Positions 27,001-55,529 of a stretch of DNA of 64,000 bases are shown here, in pieces. The stretch's first letter is position 1. Every line of letters begins with the position of its first letter. The stretch comes from Eudorina sp. 2006-703-Eu-15 (Eukaryota; Chlorophyta; Chlorophyceae; Chlamydomonadales; Volvocaceae). A program made the position numbers and the translations under genes. Under the pieces are notes generated by a model that saw only the letters and a list, made by a program, of their open reading frames with translations, was not told the origin of the DNA and searched no databases. The DNA is taken from contig BDSI01000054.1 in NCBI GenBank assembly GCA_003117195.1, forward strand, positions 124,001 to 188,000, in the 5' to 3' direction.

Positions 27001-28986
27001 GCTGCAGCCGCGGCGGCATCGAATGGGACTAGAGCTGCGCCGGCTACCAGCGTGTCTGTGGGGTCGTCAGCCAGCGCAGCAGCAGGGACGGCGACTGTAG
27101 CGGCGCATGGTGGCAGTAGCAGCGGCGGCGGCGTTGGCATCGGCGGCGGGCTGCTGTCCAGGCTGGCGGGCTCAGTCGCTTCCGCGGCCACGGCGGCCAG
27201 CCCTGTCTGGGCGCGTACCGCAAAGAAGACGACGGTGACGCCTGCAGCGGGAGCGGGGCCGCGCAAGCCGCACCCTGCCTCGCACGGGGCGTCGGCAGGG
27301 GCGACGGCGCCGTCGCAGCCGCAGTACATCATCGTTCCGCCCCCGCCGCCGCCGCCGCCACGCAAGCCTGCGCAGGCCGTGACGAGCACGGACCCCGGTA
27401 CGGCAGCGGCGACGCAGCAGCCGCAGCAGCCGGTCAGGAACGCATGGCTGAACCCTAATCCTGTCATAAAGATTGCAGCGGGTGTGGCCAAAGGCCCGAA
27501 GGGCGCTGCTGCTGCGGCGGCGCGGCCGCCGCCGCCGCCGTCTCAGCAGCAGTCTGTATCGGGGTCGCCTGCGGCGCCGCGGAGCAGCGGCGGCGCGCCG
27601 CCGTCGACGCTGTTGTCCGGCGCCGCGTCGCCGCTGACGCCGTCATCGGCACGCTCCGCTAGTTGCGGCGGCGCCAGCGCTTTCGCGGGCCTTACCTCCG
27701 CTGACCCACGGGTCTGGGACGGCCATCACGGCAGCGGCGGCGCTGCCGCCGCCGTCGTCGTCGGCAGTCCGACCGTCTGTGCGCGCACGCAGGCCAACGC
27801 CTTCGCCGACGCCATCGCCACCGTCGGCTCACCTGCTGCAGCGGCGGCGACGCCGGCGCCGACGCCGATGGGCAGCCTTGCACCGGGCGCCGTACTCGGC
27901 GAGCCGGTGGGCGCCGCCGCCTTGGGATTTGGCGTGCCCGCCAGCGCCTTCCTGCCGCCTCTGGCGCAGGAGCACTTGCTGAACCAACTCCAGGGGGGCC
28001 GCCATCACAACGCCGCCTCAGAGTCTCTGATCTGTACGACATTCGTAGCCTCCGATCCCGCCATAGGACCCCTGATCGCACACAAACACGCATCGGGGGA
28101 TCTGGATATCGCCAACGTCGCCGCGAACTACCGTCCGTACCCGTCGTCCGTACAGTCCGTACAGTCTCCGGTGGCGGCTGTCGCTGGCGGCGGCGGCCTG
28201 TCGCCCACGCCGGATTCGGAGCCAGTGGAGTCCTTCTCCCTGTTCTCCAGGCCGCCGCCGCCCATCACCGCTGAGTCCACCACCAGCGGCGGCGGCGCCG
28301 CCGCCGCCGCGGGGGACGTCGGAAGCGGTGGCGTCCTCGTCGGCGTCGGCCGCGCAGACACGGACGCCACGGCAACTCCGCAGCTGGGCATGTACGGCAT
28401 GTACGGCACTTATGCAAAGTACGTGGGCCTCCCTTGCCTTGGCGGTGACCCGGTCTGGGCACATAACATGCCGTCCATGTTCGCCCCTGACGCCGGCGTG
28501 AACGGCGGCGGCGGCGCCAGGCCGCCGAGTGTGCCCCCGCCGGGCTTCCCCAGCTACGCGTACGGCGGCGCCTTTGCCGTGGGCCCTGCTCCCGGTGCTG
28601 GCGGCGGCGGCTGGGACCAGGCGCCGCTGGCGGCGGCGCCCGCCGCCGCCGCGCCGGCGGCGGCCGTGCCGCCGCTGCCGCCCGCCGGCGCGAACGGCGT
28701 CCTGGCCTCTCTGGGCTTCGTCGACGACGGCAGCGGCGCTGATGGCGCCGCCGCCGCCAATACCGGCGCCAGTCTAGGCGGCAGCAGCAGCAGCGGCGGC
28801 GGCGGCGGTGCCGGCGAGGACGCGTGGTGCGCGATCTGCTGGTCGGCGCCACGGCAGGTGGGCTTCCTTCACGGCAAGACGAGCCACTTGTGCGTCTGCC
28901 GCCGCTGCGCTGCCAAGCTGAGGGAGGGTGTCCACCGCTGCCCCATGTGCCGACAGCTCATTGAGCGCATCATTGACATTTACTAA
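24048..28986 (+). CDS. membrane-anchored RING-finger protein (probable E3 ubiquitin ligase)
   Basis: Three exons join in phase: 24048-24402, 24717-24785 and 25268-28986, giving 1380 residues. Hydrophobic segments at about 43-62 (KFLGIVFVILNLVLL), 130-146, 155-177 and 187-205 suggest four membrane passes at the N-terminus. A very long Ala/Gly/Ser-rich middle follows, with Ser/Asn and proline runs. The last 53 residues (1328-1380) are a RING: CAIC, then HGKTSHLCVCRRC, then CPMCRQ, ending IERIIDIY. The HGKT-H spacing and the terminal IY resemble the MDM2/MUL1-type C-terminal RING rather than the common plant C3H2C3 type. Inference: a membrane-localised ubiquitin ligase whose substrate is unknown. 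An ATG at 23964 is in frame upstream; I prefer 24048 because the upstream peptide looks unlike the rest. A TGTAA at 29555-29559 could be the poly(A) signal. The single 3.7-kb last exon stays open throughout despite its repeats. Confidence 0.85.
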
Positions 28987-28989
28987 GCG

Positions 28990-29878
28990 GCCGTACGGCG
29001 GCTGCGCGCGCAGTGGAGACCGTGACCCGTGGGTCAGTGCAGGTGCAACGGGCGAGGGGCGCGGGGCGGGTTGGCTCATGGCGGGCTTGCGGGCGGCTCC
29101 GGAGAGACCTGTACGGAAGTACGATGTGATGTCGTAAGGCGACCACATCGTAAGGCGACGTGGCCGCGGCGGGGTCTGAGAAGGGTGAGACTGCCGCTGC
29201 GTTGCTGGCCGTTGGCCGTTGTGTCGGGTTGGTCTCCGGGCCGTTCCGCAGCTGTTGTACGGTGTGGGCGTGCGGTACGGGTGCTGACTTTCCGTACAGG
29301 GGTTCCCCTGTGGGGCGAGGGAGAGACGTGCGCGCGTGCTCGGGGTTTCGGAGCTGTAGACGTTTGACGAGCTGGGTCCTCCTTCCGAGTACGGCAAGGG
29401 TTTTGTGGCCTGTGGCGCTCGATTCGGCAATTTGATGGCGGCGGTAGCGGCGGCGGGCGGTTGTACGACGCAGTACGATGGCGGTGGTACGCGGGTCGTC
29501 GAGTGATGACATGAGACAAGTGGTAAGTGAAGGACGAGGGAGTTGTCGTATGGTTGTAATACGTGTGACCAGACGAAACCGTCGTAGCACGCTTGCAGGG
29601 GTGAAGACGGTGATGGTGGTGGTGGTGGCGGTGGTGGCGTGCAGTCCTGCCGTACCAGTGCCGACCGACTGCATTAAAAGAAAATGCGCGCAGATGATAC
29701 AGATCCAGATCCAGATGTATTCGTGCGTGCCGTACGTTGTCTGGGCATTGGTTTATTGGTGCCTGGGTTTGCATCCCAACGGTCAAGAGCGATGGCCCCT
29801 GTACAACATCCTGTGACTGGCTGTACGGCATTCATGTTGCGCCGGTCTGTGTGTCGGTGTGCCGGTGTGCCGGTGCTG

Positions 29879-29910
<32 letters not shown>

Positions 29911-31089
29911 GTAGTGCGCGTGTTGTACGTTCGCGCCCAACGGTCCAAGCCCCGCAGGGGCTTTTGGGGGGGATGCGGCAGAAGGCACATACACACACAC
30001 ACCCAAGGTTGGGTCTGGCGGGTTTCACCGACGCATATAGGGAGCTGCCATGAGATGACCTTAGGGGTGTCAGCAGCGGTCTCCGTTAGTGCCGTACGGC
30101 GTAGTGGATGATCACGCTGCCTGGAAACGTGGCAGCGTTGCGTCGTACACCTGCCGTACTGTCGACCGGGCGTCGGCTGGCTGGGTGTCTGCGAAGAGAT
30201 AGCTTATGCAGCTGCACACGCACAGGGGGCTGCGAAAGCGCGCTGCGTCCTTCAATGTATAGCCATGCCCATGGTTTGGTTTTGTCTAGAGGAGGGGGTT
30301 GACATGGGCAGCTGCATGTATCAACCCAGGTCTCTCGGGCTGTTTGCCCGCAGTTGCGTGGATGGGTGTGAAGTTGTGTGGATGTTGAACGAAAGTCGGG
30401 GCGTATGACGGGATCGGGGAGGGAAATGCATGTCGGTGTTGTCATTTTATCAAAGTCGGAAGGAACTGGGGCTGGTCGTTACAGCGGTCAGATCGTCCCC
30501 GGGGCCGGGCAGGAGTGGTCGATGATTGCGATGATGGTGTGGGGTGCTGTGTACGGCGGTGTGTACGGCAGCGTACGATATTTTGTATGCAGCACCCTCA
30601 GAGATGCTACAGGATACATAAGGACTGTACGATGACTCGGAATTCCCCGAGCGGCCGCGCTGCCGGCGTGATGTGCGGTGCATGCTGCGTGTGCTATGGC
30701 ATGGCGTGCTGGGGTGCTGGTTATTTGTGGGCAGGGAGTGGAGGCGTGTGGGGGATACCTGCAGCGTGGGTTTTCCGCGGGTAATTAGGGAGGGCATGCG
30801 CTTGATGAGGATCTGCGTCACACGGGCCCAGTTGTGTTGGCAGGGCCGACATCGGAAATGTTCATCTGTTTCGGTTTGTTTGTTCTGAACTCCTGGGTGT
30901 GCTCGAAACAGAACCATTGGTATTTGCAATACGCGGCGACACGGCGGCACGTTTGACAGTGTCGTACAGTACGGCAGCTCTGCGTCCGGGAAACTGATTG
31001 AATGGTACGGTAATTCAGCCTGACGACGACGGAGCTTCAATCTCCTCCCGGGGGATTGTCCTGGCGCTGGGTCGGCCGTAGCTCCCAGC
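28990..31089. other. intergenic, 3' of the RING-finger gene
   Basis: Holds the 3' untranslated region of the RING-finger gene (candidate TGTAA at 29555-29559), a (GAC)n tract at about 29880-29910, many GTACGGCA/TGCCGTAC words and one GACCCGTGGGTC palindrome at 29024-29035. I see no supportable exon. Confidence 0.5.
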
Positions 31090-32219
31090 AGTCAGCTTGG
31101 TGATTTTAGAGCAGGGCTAGGCGTTTAAGGTTTTGGCTTTTGGGTTTGACTTTTGGGTTTTGGTCAGATCGCTGAGTTGACCCGTTGGGCTGCTGCCTGA
31201 TACAGACACACACACACACACACACACATGCGAATGTGTGATGGCGTTCATCGGAAAGAGCGGATCGGTGCCGATGTACGGCCCTGTACGGCGCACTTGG
31301 GTAGAGATCCGAGGCGGCGCGGATGTCGACCGACCCATGGCCAATCCAGCGCTCCGAAAGGAAGCCCCACCGGCGCCCACTTATATATCGTATCAACAGA
31401 GTGGGTGAGGAGGCTTCGGCTGTCGCCGATGGCTGTCACCGATGACCCGCGGGGTCCGCTGCTGTAACATCCTTAATAATCCTTGATAATAAGGAAAAGA
31501 GTGGATGCGGGATGTGTGTGTGTGTGTGTGTGTGTGTGCTCTTGTGGAGCCTGTCCGGTGCGCCACGGTGGTGCAGTCTTATTTTTGCAGTATGTGGTGA
31601 GCAGGCTGCGGGCCTGCGGCTGTCATTGATGACCCTAGCGGGGTCCACTGTGCCATGATATCAATCTTTGTAAGGCTGCACGCGACGCTTTTTCACGATT
31701 TGAATTGCCCGTGTAGACGGACCCCAGCGGCGGCTTTCCCAGGAGATCCGGACGACCGCGCCATCGACCACCGGCACGCGATGCAACCGGGGATCTACCG
31801 TAATACCGGTAACTCAGGGAAACCCGCAGGCGCATGTGCCGTACCGTACGGCACGTGTGTTTGGGACAACAACCGAGTCCCGCGGGAGGGACTGCACCGA
31901 CCGCTATAGAATTGTAGAGCCAACGGGAAGAAAATTCGGCGCCTGCCTTGGGACGTTGGACCTCGGACACCGGTCCTCCGGCTTGTGGGCTTGTGACGCT
32001 GTTGCCCCACACCTCCACAGGGTCTCCTGCGGGGAGGGCTCTTCAGCAAGAAAGGTGGAATGAATACGGTAATAATCCTGTTTGTAACCTAGGTCACTAG
32101 ACGTTTGGCTCTCCGCTCGCCTGCACCAATGGTGTACCTCATCACCCCGGCATGTGATGCAATGGTGCCGTACATGCAACAGTGCCGTACATGGGCTCGG
32201 CGAGGCCGTTGACGCAAAC
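31090..32219 (+). repeat. left arm of a ~1.1-kb inverted repeat
   Basis: Starts AGTCAGCTTGGTGATTTTAG and ends ...GACGCAAAC. The reverse complement of essentially the whole stretch is found at 32718-33895. The arm includes a (CA)n tract (about 31205-31230), a (GT)n tract (about 31513-31540) and two copies of the dispersed CCGATGACCCGCGGGGTCCGC family. I found no transposase or reverse-transcriptase coding sequence. Confidence 0.92.
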
Positions 32220-32717
32220 GACGACGGCAGCAGGCCGGCCGGCCAAAGGGGGCCGTCGGGTCGCTGAAGCCTGACCCCCTGCCGTGGATAGAGCACTGAC
32301 TTCGTCGGAGGCAGAATGAATCATGTGCCGCGTTGCGCCGCCAGAGAGGTCGTGGGTTGTGGACAGACTGCTTACAATTTACAAGCCAGCGAAAATGTTA
32401 TCATGCATCAAGGTGTGTGTCTATGTGATAGATTCATTATGCATCACCATGCATAAGAGTGTAACTCGTGAGGTCTCCCCGGACAGATCCTCCCCTCTTT
32501 CTACTGACGGACTGAGGCCGCCGAGCTGCGCCCTGGTAAGAGCGAGGCCAGCACTTTCGAGTGCGCCGTGTCATGAAGTTCTGGCCTCGCTGAAGCTTTA
32601 AAGCGGATTGTGGTTCGCGTTACAAAACGGGATTGATGCGCCCACAGAAATCAACCAACCAATTGACCAGGCGGGGCCCGAAGCTTCAACATCGGCTCAC
32701 TCGTACCGGGGAGGAGG
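32220..32717. other. ~500-bp spacer of the inverted repeat
   Basis: Unique sequence between the two arms. Around 32280-32315 the words TGGATAGAGCACTGACTTCG and GGAGGCAG resemble a decayed tRNA 5' half, but no complete cloverleaf can be drawn. No protein-coding exon is seen. Confidence 0.6.
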
Positions 32718-33895
32718 TTTGCGTCACCGGCCTCGCCGAGCCCATGTACGGCACTGTTGCATGTACGGCACCATTGCATCACATGCCGGGGTGATGAGGT
32801 ACACCATCGGTGCAGGCGAGCGGAGAGCCAAACGTCTAGTGACCTAGGTTACAAACAGGATTATTACCGTATTCATTCCACCTTTCTTGCTGAAGAGCCC
32901 TCCCCGCAGGAGACCCTGTGGAGGTGTGGGGCAACAGCGTCACAAGCCCACAAGCCGGAGGACCGGTGTCCGAGGTCCAACGTCCCAAGGCAGGCGCCGA
33001 ATTTTCTTCCCGTTGGCTCTACAATTCTATAGCGGTCGGTGCAGTCCCTCCCGCGGGACTCGGTTGTTGTCCCAAACACACGTGCCGTACGGTACGGCAC
33101 ATGCGCCTGCGGGTTTCCCTGAGTTACCGGTATTACGGTAGATCCCCGGTTGCATCGCGTGCCGGTGGTCAATGGCGCGGTCGTCCGGATCTCCCGGGAA
33201 AGCCGCCGCTGGGGTCCGTCAACGCTCTACACGGGCAATCCAAATCGTGAAAAAGCGTCGTGTGCAGCCTTACAAAGATTGATATCATGGCACAGTGGAC
33301 CCCGCTAGGGTCATCGATGACAGCCGCAGGCCCGCAGCCTGCTCACCACATACTGCAAAAATAAGACTGCGCCACCGTGGCGCACCGGACAGGCTCCACA
33401 AGAGCACACACACACATCCCGCGGGCGGGTTGCAATTCTAAACACACATCCCGCATCCACTCTTTTCCTTATTATCAAGGATTATTAAGGATGTTACAGC
33501 AGCGGACCCCGCGGGTCATCGGTGACAGCCATCGGCGACAGCCGAAGCCTCCTCACCCACTCTGTTGATACGATACATAAGTGGGGTCCGCTGTAACATC
33601 CTAATAATAATATAAGTGGGCGCCGGTGGGGCTTCCTTTTGGAGCGCTGGAATGGCCATGGGTCGGTCGACATCCGCGCCGCCTCGGATCCCTACCCAAG
33701 TGCGCCGTAAAGGGCCGTACATCGGCACCGATCCGCTCATTCCGATGAACGCCATCACACGTTCGCATGTGTGTGTGTCTGTATCAGGCAGCAGCCCAAC
33801 GGGTCAACTCAGCAGTCTGACCAAAACCCAAAAGCCAAACCCAAAAGCCAAAACCTTAAACGCCTAGCCCTGCTCTAAAATCACCAAGCTGACTA
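32718..33895 (-). repeat. right arm of the ~1.1-kb inverted repeat
   Basis: Reverse complement of 31090-32219 with few substitutions. Compared with the left arm it carries two extra pieces: about 33418-33450 (CGGGCGGGTTGCAATTCTAA within CA repeats) and about 33580-33620 (a copy of the GGGGTCCGCTGTAACATCC element). The arms are therefore old enough to have gained insertions yet still nearly identical. Confidence 0.92.
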
Positions 33896-34940
33896 CTGAA
33901 GGCAAGCAGGCCGAGGGACCGTGTAGTGTAGCCGCCCCGCCGTGCTCCGCTCTGACTCCGCCGCAACAACCGCCCACCAGCAACCCACCTGGGCAAGAGC
34001 TTTGTTTGTCGCATATTATCCCGGCGGCGGCGGTCATCACCTGCTGCGGCCGGGGAGCGTTGCGCGGGGCAGGCAGCCGGTCGGCGAGGCATCAGTTGTA
34101 CTGCCGCGCGACGCATCCCTCACCAGCTTATTTGTTCGTGAATACAACTTCAGAAGGCCCCCAGAACGAAAGCCCTCCCGAGGGAGCCCGCGAACCTGGG
34201 CAGGGCAGTTGGTGCAGCAACCGGCTGCGGTCTCTACCAGCGGGTCGGGTCGCGTCAGGGCGCCAGGCTAATAACTGGATCGGGCTACAGAGACCCCCAC
34301 GGCGGCGGGCAGTGATTGTTCTGCTGACACCAGTTGCTTAAACTCTCAAGGCGGCAGGCAGGCGGCGACACCCGCCGCCGCCATTGCCCCGAACCGGCTC
34401 CACCCGCCTGCTGCGCCAGGAGCGGGCGAGGAGGCCGCGGCGGCGGCCGCCTCCGCAGCCGTCCAGCCAAGCAGATGAGGCCGACCAGCGGCACCACCAT
34501 TGAGACCCTGTAGAACCATCCAGGTAGGGGGTGTCAATCGGGGTTAAGTTACCTGCATAGCAAAGGAAATATATAGAGACCGCGCGCGGGCGCGGGGCGG
34601 CGCGGCCGCGCTGCCGCCGGTGCAGCAGCAAGCAGGATGCGAACCCGACCCAACCCGAGAAAAACAGATACGTTACCGACCTGTGGTGGTAGAAGGAGTA
34701 GCCGCGCCGCGAGCGATGTCTGAGGTCATGGCGATGCACAGAGGGAAGGGGTGTCAATCGGGGGGGGGGGGGGACTTGCCAGGAGTGGCTAGCATTTAGG
34801 ATCAGAGATAAGGGACACGCCGCAGTGGTTGCCGCCCCCAGGAGGGGACCTCGGACCCGGCGCGACACTGCAACCTGCCATGCGCTAGCTAGCGCGGCTC
34901 ATCCAGGCGCGCCAGAAAGAGGAAGCAGCAGCTTTAAAAC
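33896..34940. other. intergenic, no gene recognised
   Basis: GC-rich sequence with a 13-base poly-G run near 34760. The open frames show no family resemblance. Confidence 0.4.
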
Positions 34941-34960
34941 CTGGTCATCCAAATTGGTTG

Positions 34961-35012
34961 AATGAATGAACGGACGAGTGAATGAATGAATAAATGAATG
35001 AATGAATGAATG
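34961..35012. repeat. (TGAA)n microsatellite
   Basis: Tandem TGAA/GAAT units, the same tetranucleotide that forms the tail of the dispersed CGTTACAGCGGACCCC elements elsewhere in the window. It is possibly the remains of such an insertion. Confidence 0.75.
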
Positions 35013-35065
35013 TCACATCCGCCGTACCGTGCCGTACTGTATTGTACAGTGCCGTAAAGTCACAA

Positions 35066-35156
35066 CACATGCAGCTGCCACATGCAGCAGCCGCATGCAG
35101 CTGCCACATGCAGCAGCCGCATGCAGCTGCCACATGCAGCAGCCGCATGCAGCAGA
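35066..35156. repeat. tandem repeat of CATGCAGCTGCCA / CATGCAGCAGCCG
   Basis: About seven alternating 12-13-base units built on CATGCAGC. Each contains the palindrome CATGCAGCTG or a variant, so single strands could fold on themselves. Confidence 0.85.
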
Positions 35157-35336
35157 GCTTGATTCCTCGGCCGCACCGCAGGCCAACGCGACGTATGTGG
35201 CAGTAGCACCCTGCCGACCCCAGCTTGCCGCGCGCCAGCAGGCGACGGTCTGACGGACCGGCCGCGGTTCGCTGGAGATGGCGACGGCGACGGCGAGGCC
35301 CGCTCCCCGTAGAGGTGCAGGCGGGGCATTTGCACT

Positions 35337-35415
35337 CGGTGGGTGGGTGGGTGGGTGGGTGGGTGGGTGGGTGGGTGGGTGGGTGGTGGGTGGGTGGGTG
35401 GGTGGGTGGGTGGGT

Positions 35416-35482
<67 letters not shown>

Positions 35483-36209
35483 GGGTGGGTGGGTGGGTGG
35501 GTGGTGGGTGGGTGGGTGGGTGGGGTGGGTGGGTGGGGTGGGTGGGTGGTGGGTGGGTGGGTGGGTGGGTGGGTGGGTGGGTGGGTGGGTGGGTGGGTGG
35601 GTGGGTGGGTGGGTGGTGGGTGGGTGGGTGGGTGGGTGGGTGGTGGGTGGGTGGGTGGGTGGGTGGTGGGTGGGTGGGTGGGTGGGTGGGTGGGTGGGTG
35701 GGTGGGTGGGTGGTGGGTGGGTGGGTGGGTGGTGGGTGGGTGGTGGGTGGGTGGGTGGGTGGGTGGTGGGTGGGTGGGTGGGTGGGTGGTGGGTGGGTGG
35801 GTGGGTGGGTGGGTGGGTGGGTGGTGGGTGGGTGGGTGGGTGGGTGGGTGGGTGGGTGGGTGGGTGGGTGGGTGGGTGGGTGGGTGGGTGGTGGGTGGGT
35901 GGGTGGGTGGTGGTGGTGGGTGGGTGGGTGGGTGGGTGGGTGGGTGGGTGGGTGGTGGGTGGGTGGGTGGGTGGGTGGTGGGTGGGTGGGTGGGTGGGTG
36001 GGTGGGTGGGTGGGGGGTGGGTGGGTGGGTGGGTGGGTGGGTGGTGGGTGGGTGGGTGGTGGGTGGGTGGGTGGGTGGGTGGGTGGGTGGTGGGTGGGTG
36101 GGTGGGTGGGTGGTGGGTGGGTGGGTGGGTGGGTGGGTGGGTGGGTGGGTGGTGGGTGGGTGGGTGGGTGGGTGGGTGGGTGGGTGGGTGGGTGGGTGGG
36201 TGGGGGGGT

Positions 36210-36270
<61 letters not shown>

Positions 36271-36388
36271 GGGGGGGGGGGGGGGAGGGGTGGGAGGGGT
36301 GGGTGGGTGGGTGGGTGGGTGGGTGGGTGGGGTGGGTGGGTGGGTGGGTGGGTGGGAGGGGTGGGAGGGGTGTGTGTGTGTGTGTGGA
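35337..36388 (+). repeat. ~1-kb (GGGT)n array with two long poly-G tracts
   Basis: Nearly pure GGGT units, interrupted irregularly by GGT, with uninterrupted G runs of roughly 65 bases near 35416-35480 and several dozen bases near 36211-36285. It ends in (GGGAGGGGT) and (GT)n. It produces very long WVGG and PTHPP frames on both strands, which are not proteins. The G-rich strand could form stacked quadruplexes. It is not the known green-algal telomere unit (TTTAGGG or TTTTAGGG). Confidence 0.95.
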
Positions 36389-36886
36389 CGAAAGTCAACG
36401 GGTATCGCCGGGCAAGCTCTGGGGGGTCTCGGAGCGTCGGAGGGATCCGCCGCGGGGAACGAACTTGGGGAGATGGGGACCCTATCCACCCTTGTGGCAA
36501 GGCCCTTGTCTGCATGTGGTAGTGGGGGCCCGGGGCGGTGGACAGCAGCGTCCTCGGGGGCAGCCGGCAGCGGCGTACGTACCGCGGTCGTGCCCGCCCT
36601 GGGTCCTGAGGTCATCGAGCACCGCCATTTTGATCTCGTGCGGGTCAGGTCGCAGGCGGCCCACGTGTATGGTTTCGGAGCTTCGGAAGGGGTGTGAACG
36701 TCCCGGGAAGCCCGTTCCAGTGCGCCGGGTCGTTGTTGTACGGCGACGCGCACTTGAGATAATGTGGTGCCAAGGAAACACCCCAAGTGTGGCACTGTAC
36801 GGGACGCCGTGCATCACTAGCAAGCAGTAAAACACACACAAACACTCTCTTCGCTTCTCGCTGCTCAGTTTCGTGTGTAGTTTCTG

Positions 36887-36888
<2 letters not shown>

Positions 36889-36955
<67 letters not shown>
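36889..36955. repeat. (CA)n microsatellite
   Basis: About 33 CA units, followed by (CACTCA)-type imperfect repeats to 37010, just upstream of the glycosyltransferase membrane-anchor exon. Confidence 0.95.
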
Positions 36956-36958
<3 letters not shown>

Positions 36959-37036
36959 CATTCACGATTTCATACACACACGCACTCACACGCACTCACA
37001 CACATTCACACAGCATGCGACCATGGTCCGCGCGCA

Positions 37037-44525
<7,489 letters not shown>

Positions 44526-45024
44526 AGATACGGAAGTGACTGAAAGGGTATCGAGTCCGCTGCATGCAGGGGGGTCGTGGCGAACCGTTAAGTGGAGGGG
44601 AAAAGATTGTGCCTGCGTGGCATCAGGCATTGGGTGCGGCAGTCATCGTTCGACAAGCAGGGGATGCCCAGGTAGGGCACCGAAATGTATTCATATGAGA
44701 AATAATTCCACGCGGAATTTGATGTGGAGTGTTGGTGGTTCTTTATGTGGACTGGGGAACTCGGGGGCTGTCAGTCTGTCCAGAAGGAAGCTAGGTAAGG
44801 CCCTTCGCCAGGTAGGAAAAAACGTGCAGCCTGCACGCCATCACGCGCCGAAGGCCGTTTTCGTCGACAGCAGGCTTGAGAATGATGCGGTGACATTTTC
44901 TTGCGGCGAATCCCGGCAACCATGTCGATCTGCAAGCTACAACCTTTGCCGTACAGAAGCGGCTCGCTTTCTCAACACCATGTAGTTGAATATGAAGTGA
45001 TATCATAATTGCAGTACTTTATTT
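44526..45024 (+). other. gap between the glycosyltransferase region and HAP2
   Basis: About 500 bases that must hold the end of one transcript and the promoter of HAP2. Composition becomes AT-rich towards 45000-45060, as expected near a transcription start. A 149-codon frame from 44536 has no recognisable features. Confidence 0.5.

Positions 45025-55529
<10,505 letters not shown>

Noticed and set aside
32280..32350. Possible tRNA gene in the inverted-repeat spacer
   Set aside because: Only a 5'-half resemblance; no T-arm or acceptor pairing can be drawn.
31904..33032. Near-identical ~90-codon frames on opposite strands
   Set aside because: They are the same sequence in the two arms of the inverted repeat; no start or domain supports coding.
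31200..33450. CRISPR-like array
   Set aside because: The window is eukaryotic and the repeats here are microsatellites and an inverted repeat, without regular unique spacers.
35337..36388. Interstitial telomere
   Set aside because: Unit is GGGT, not the TTTAGGG or TTTTAGGG of green algae.
35013..36830. Open frames of 400-600 codons on both strands (Trp-Val-Gly-Gly and Pro-Thr-His-Pro repeats)
   Set aside because: They are the translation of the (GGGT)n array and its complement; no start context, splice sites or non-repetitive sequence supports a protein.
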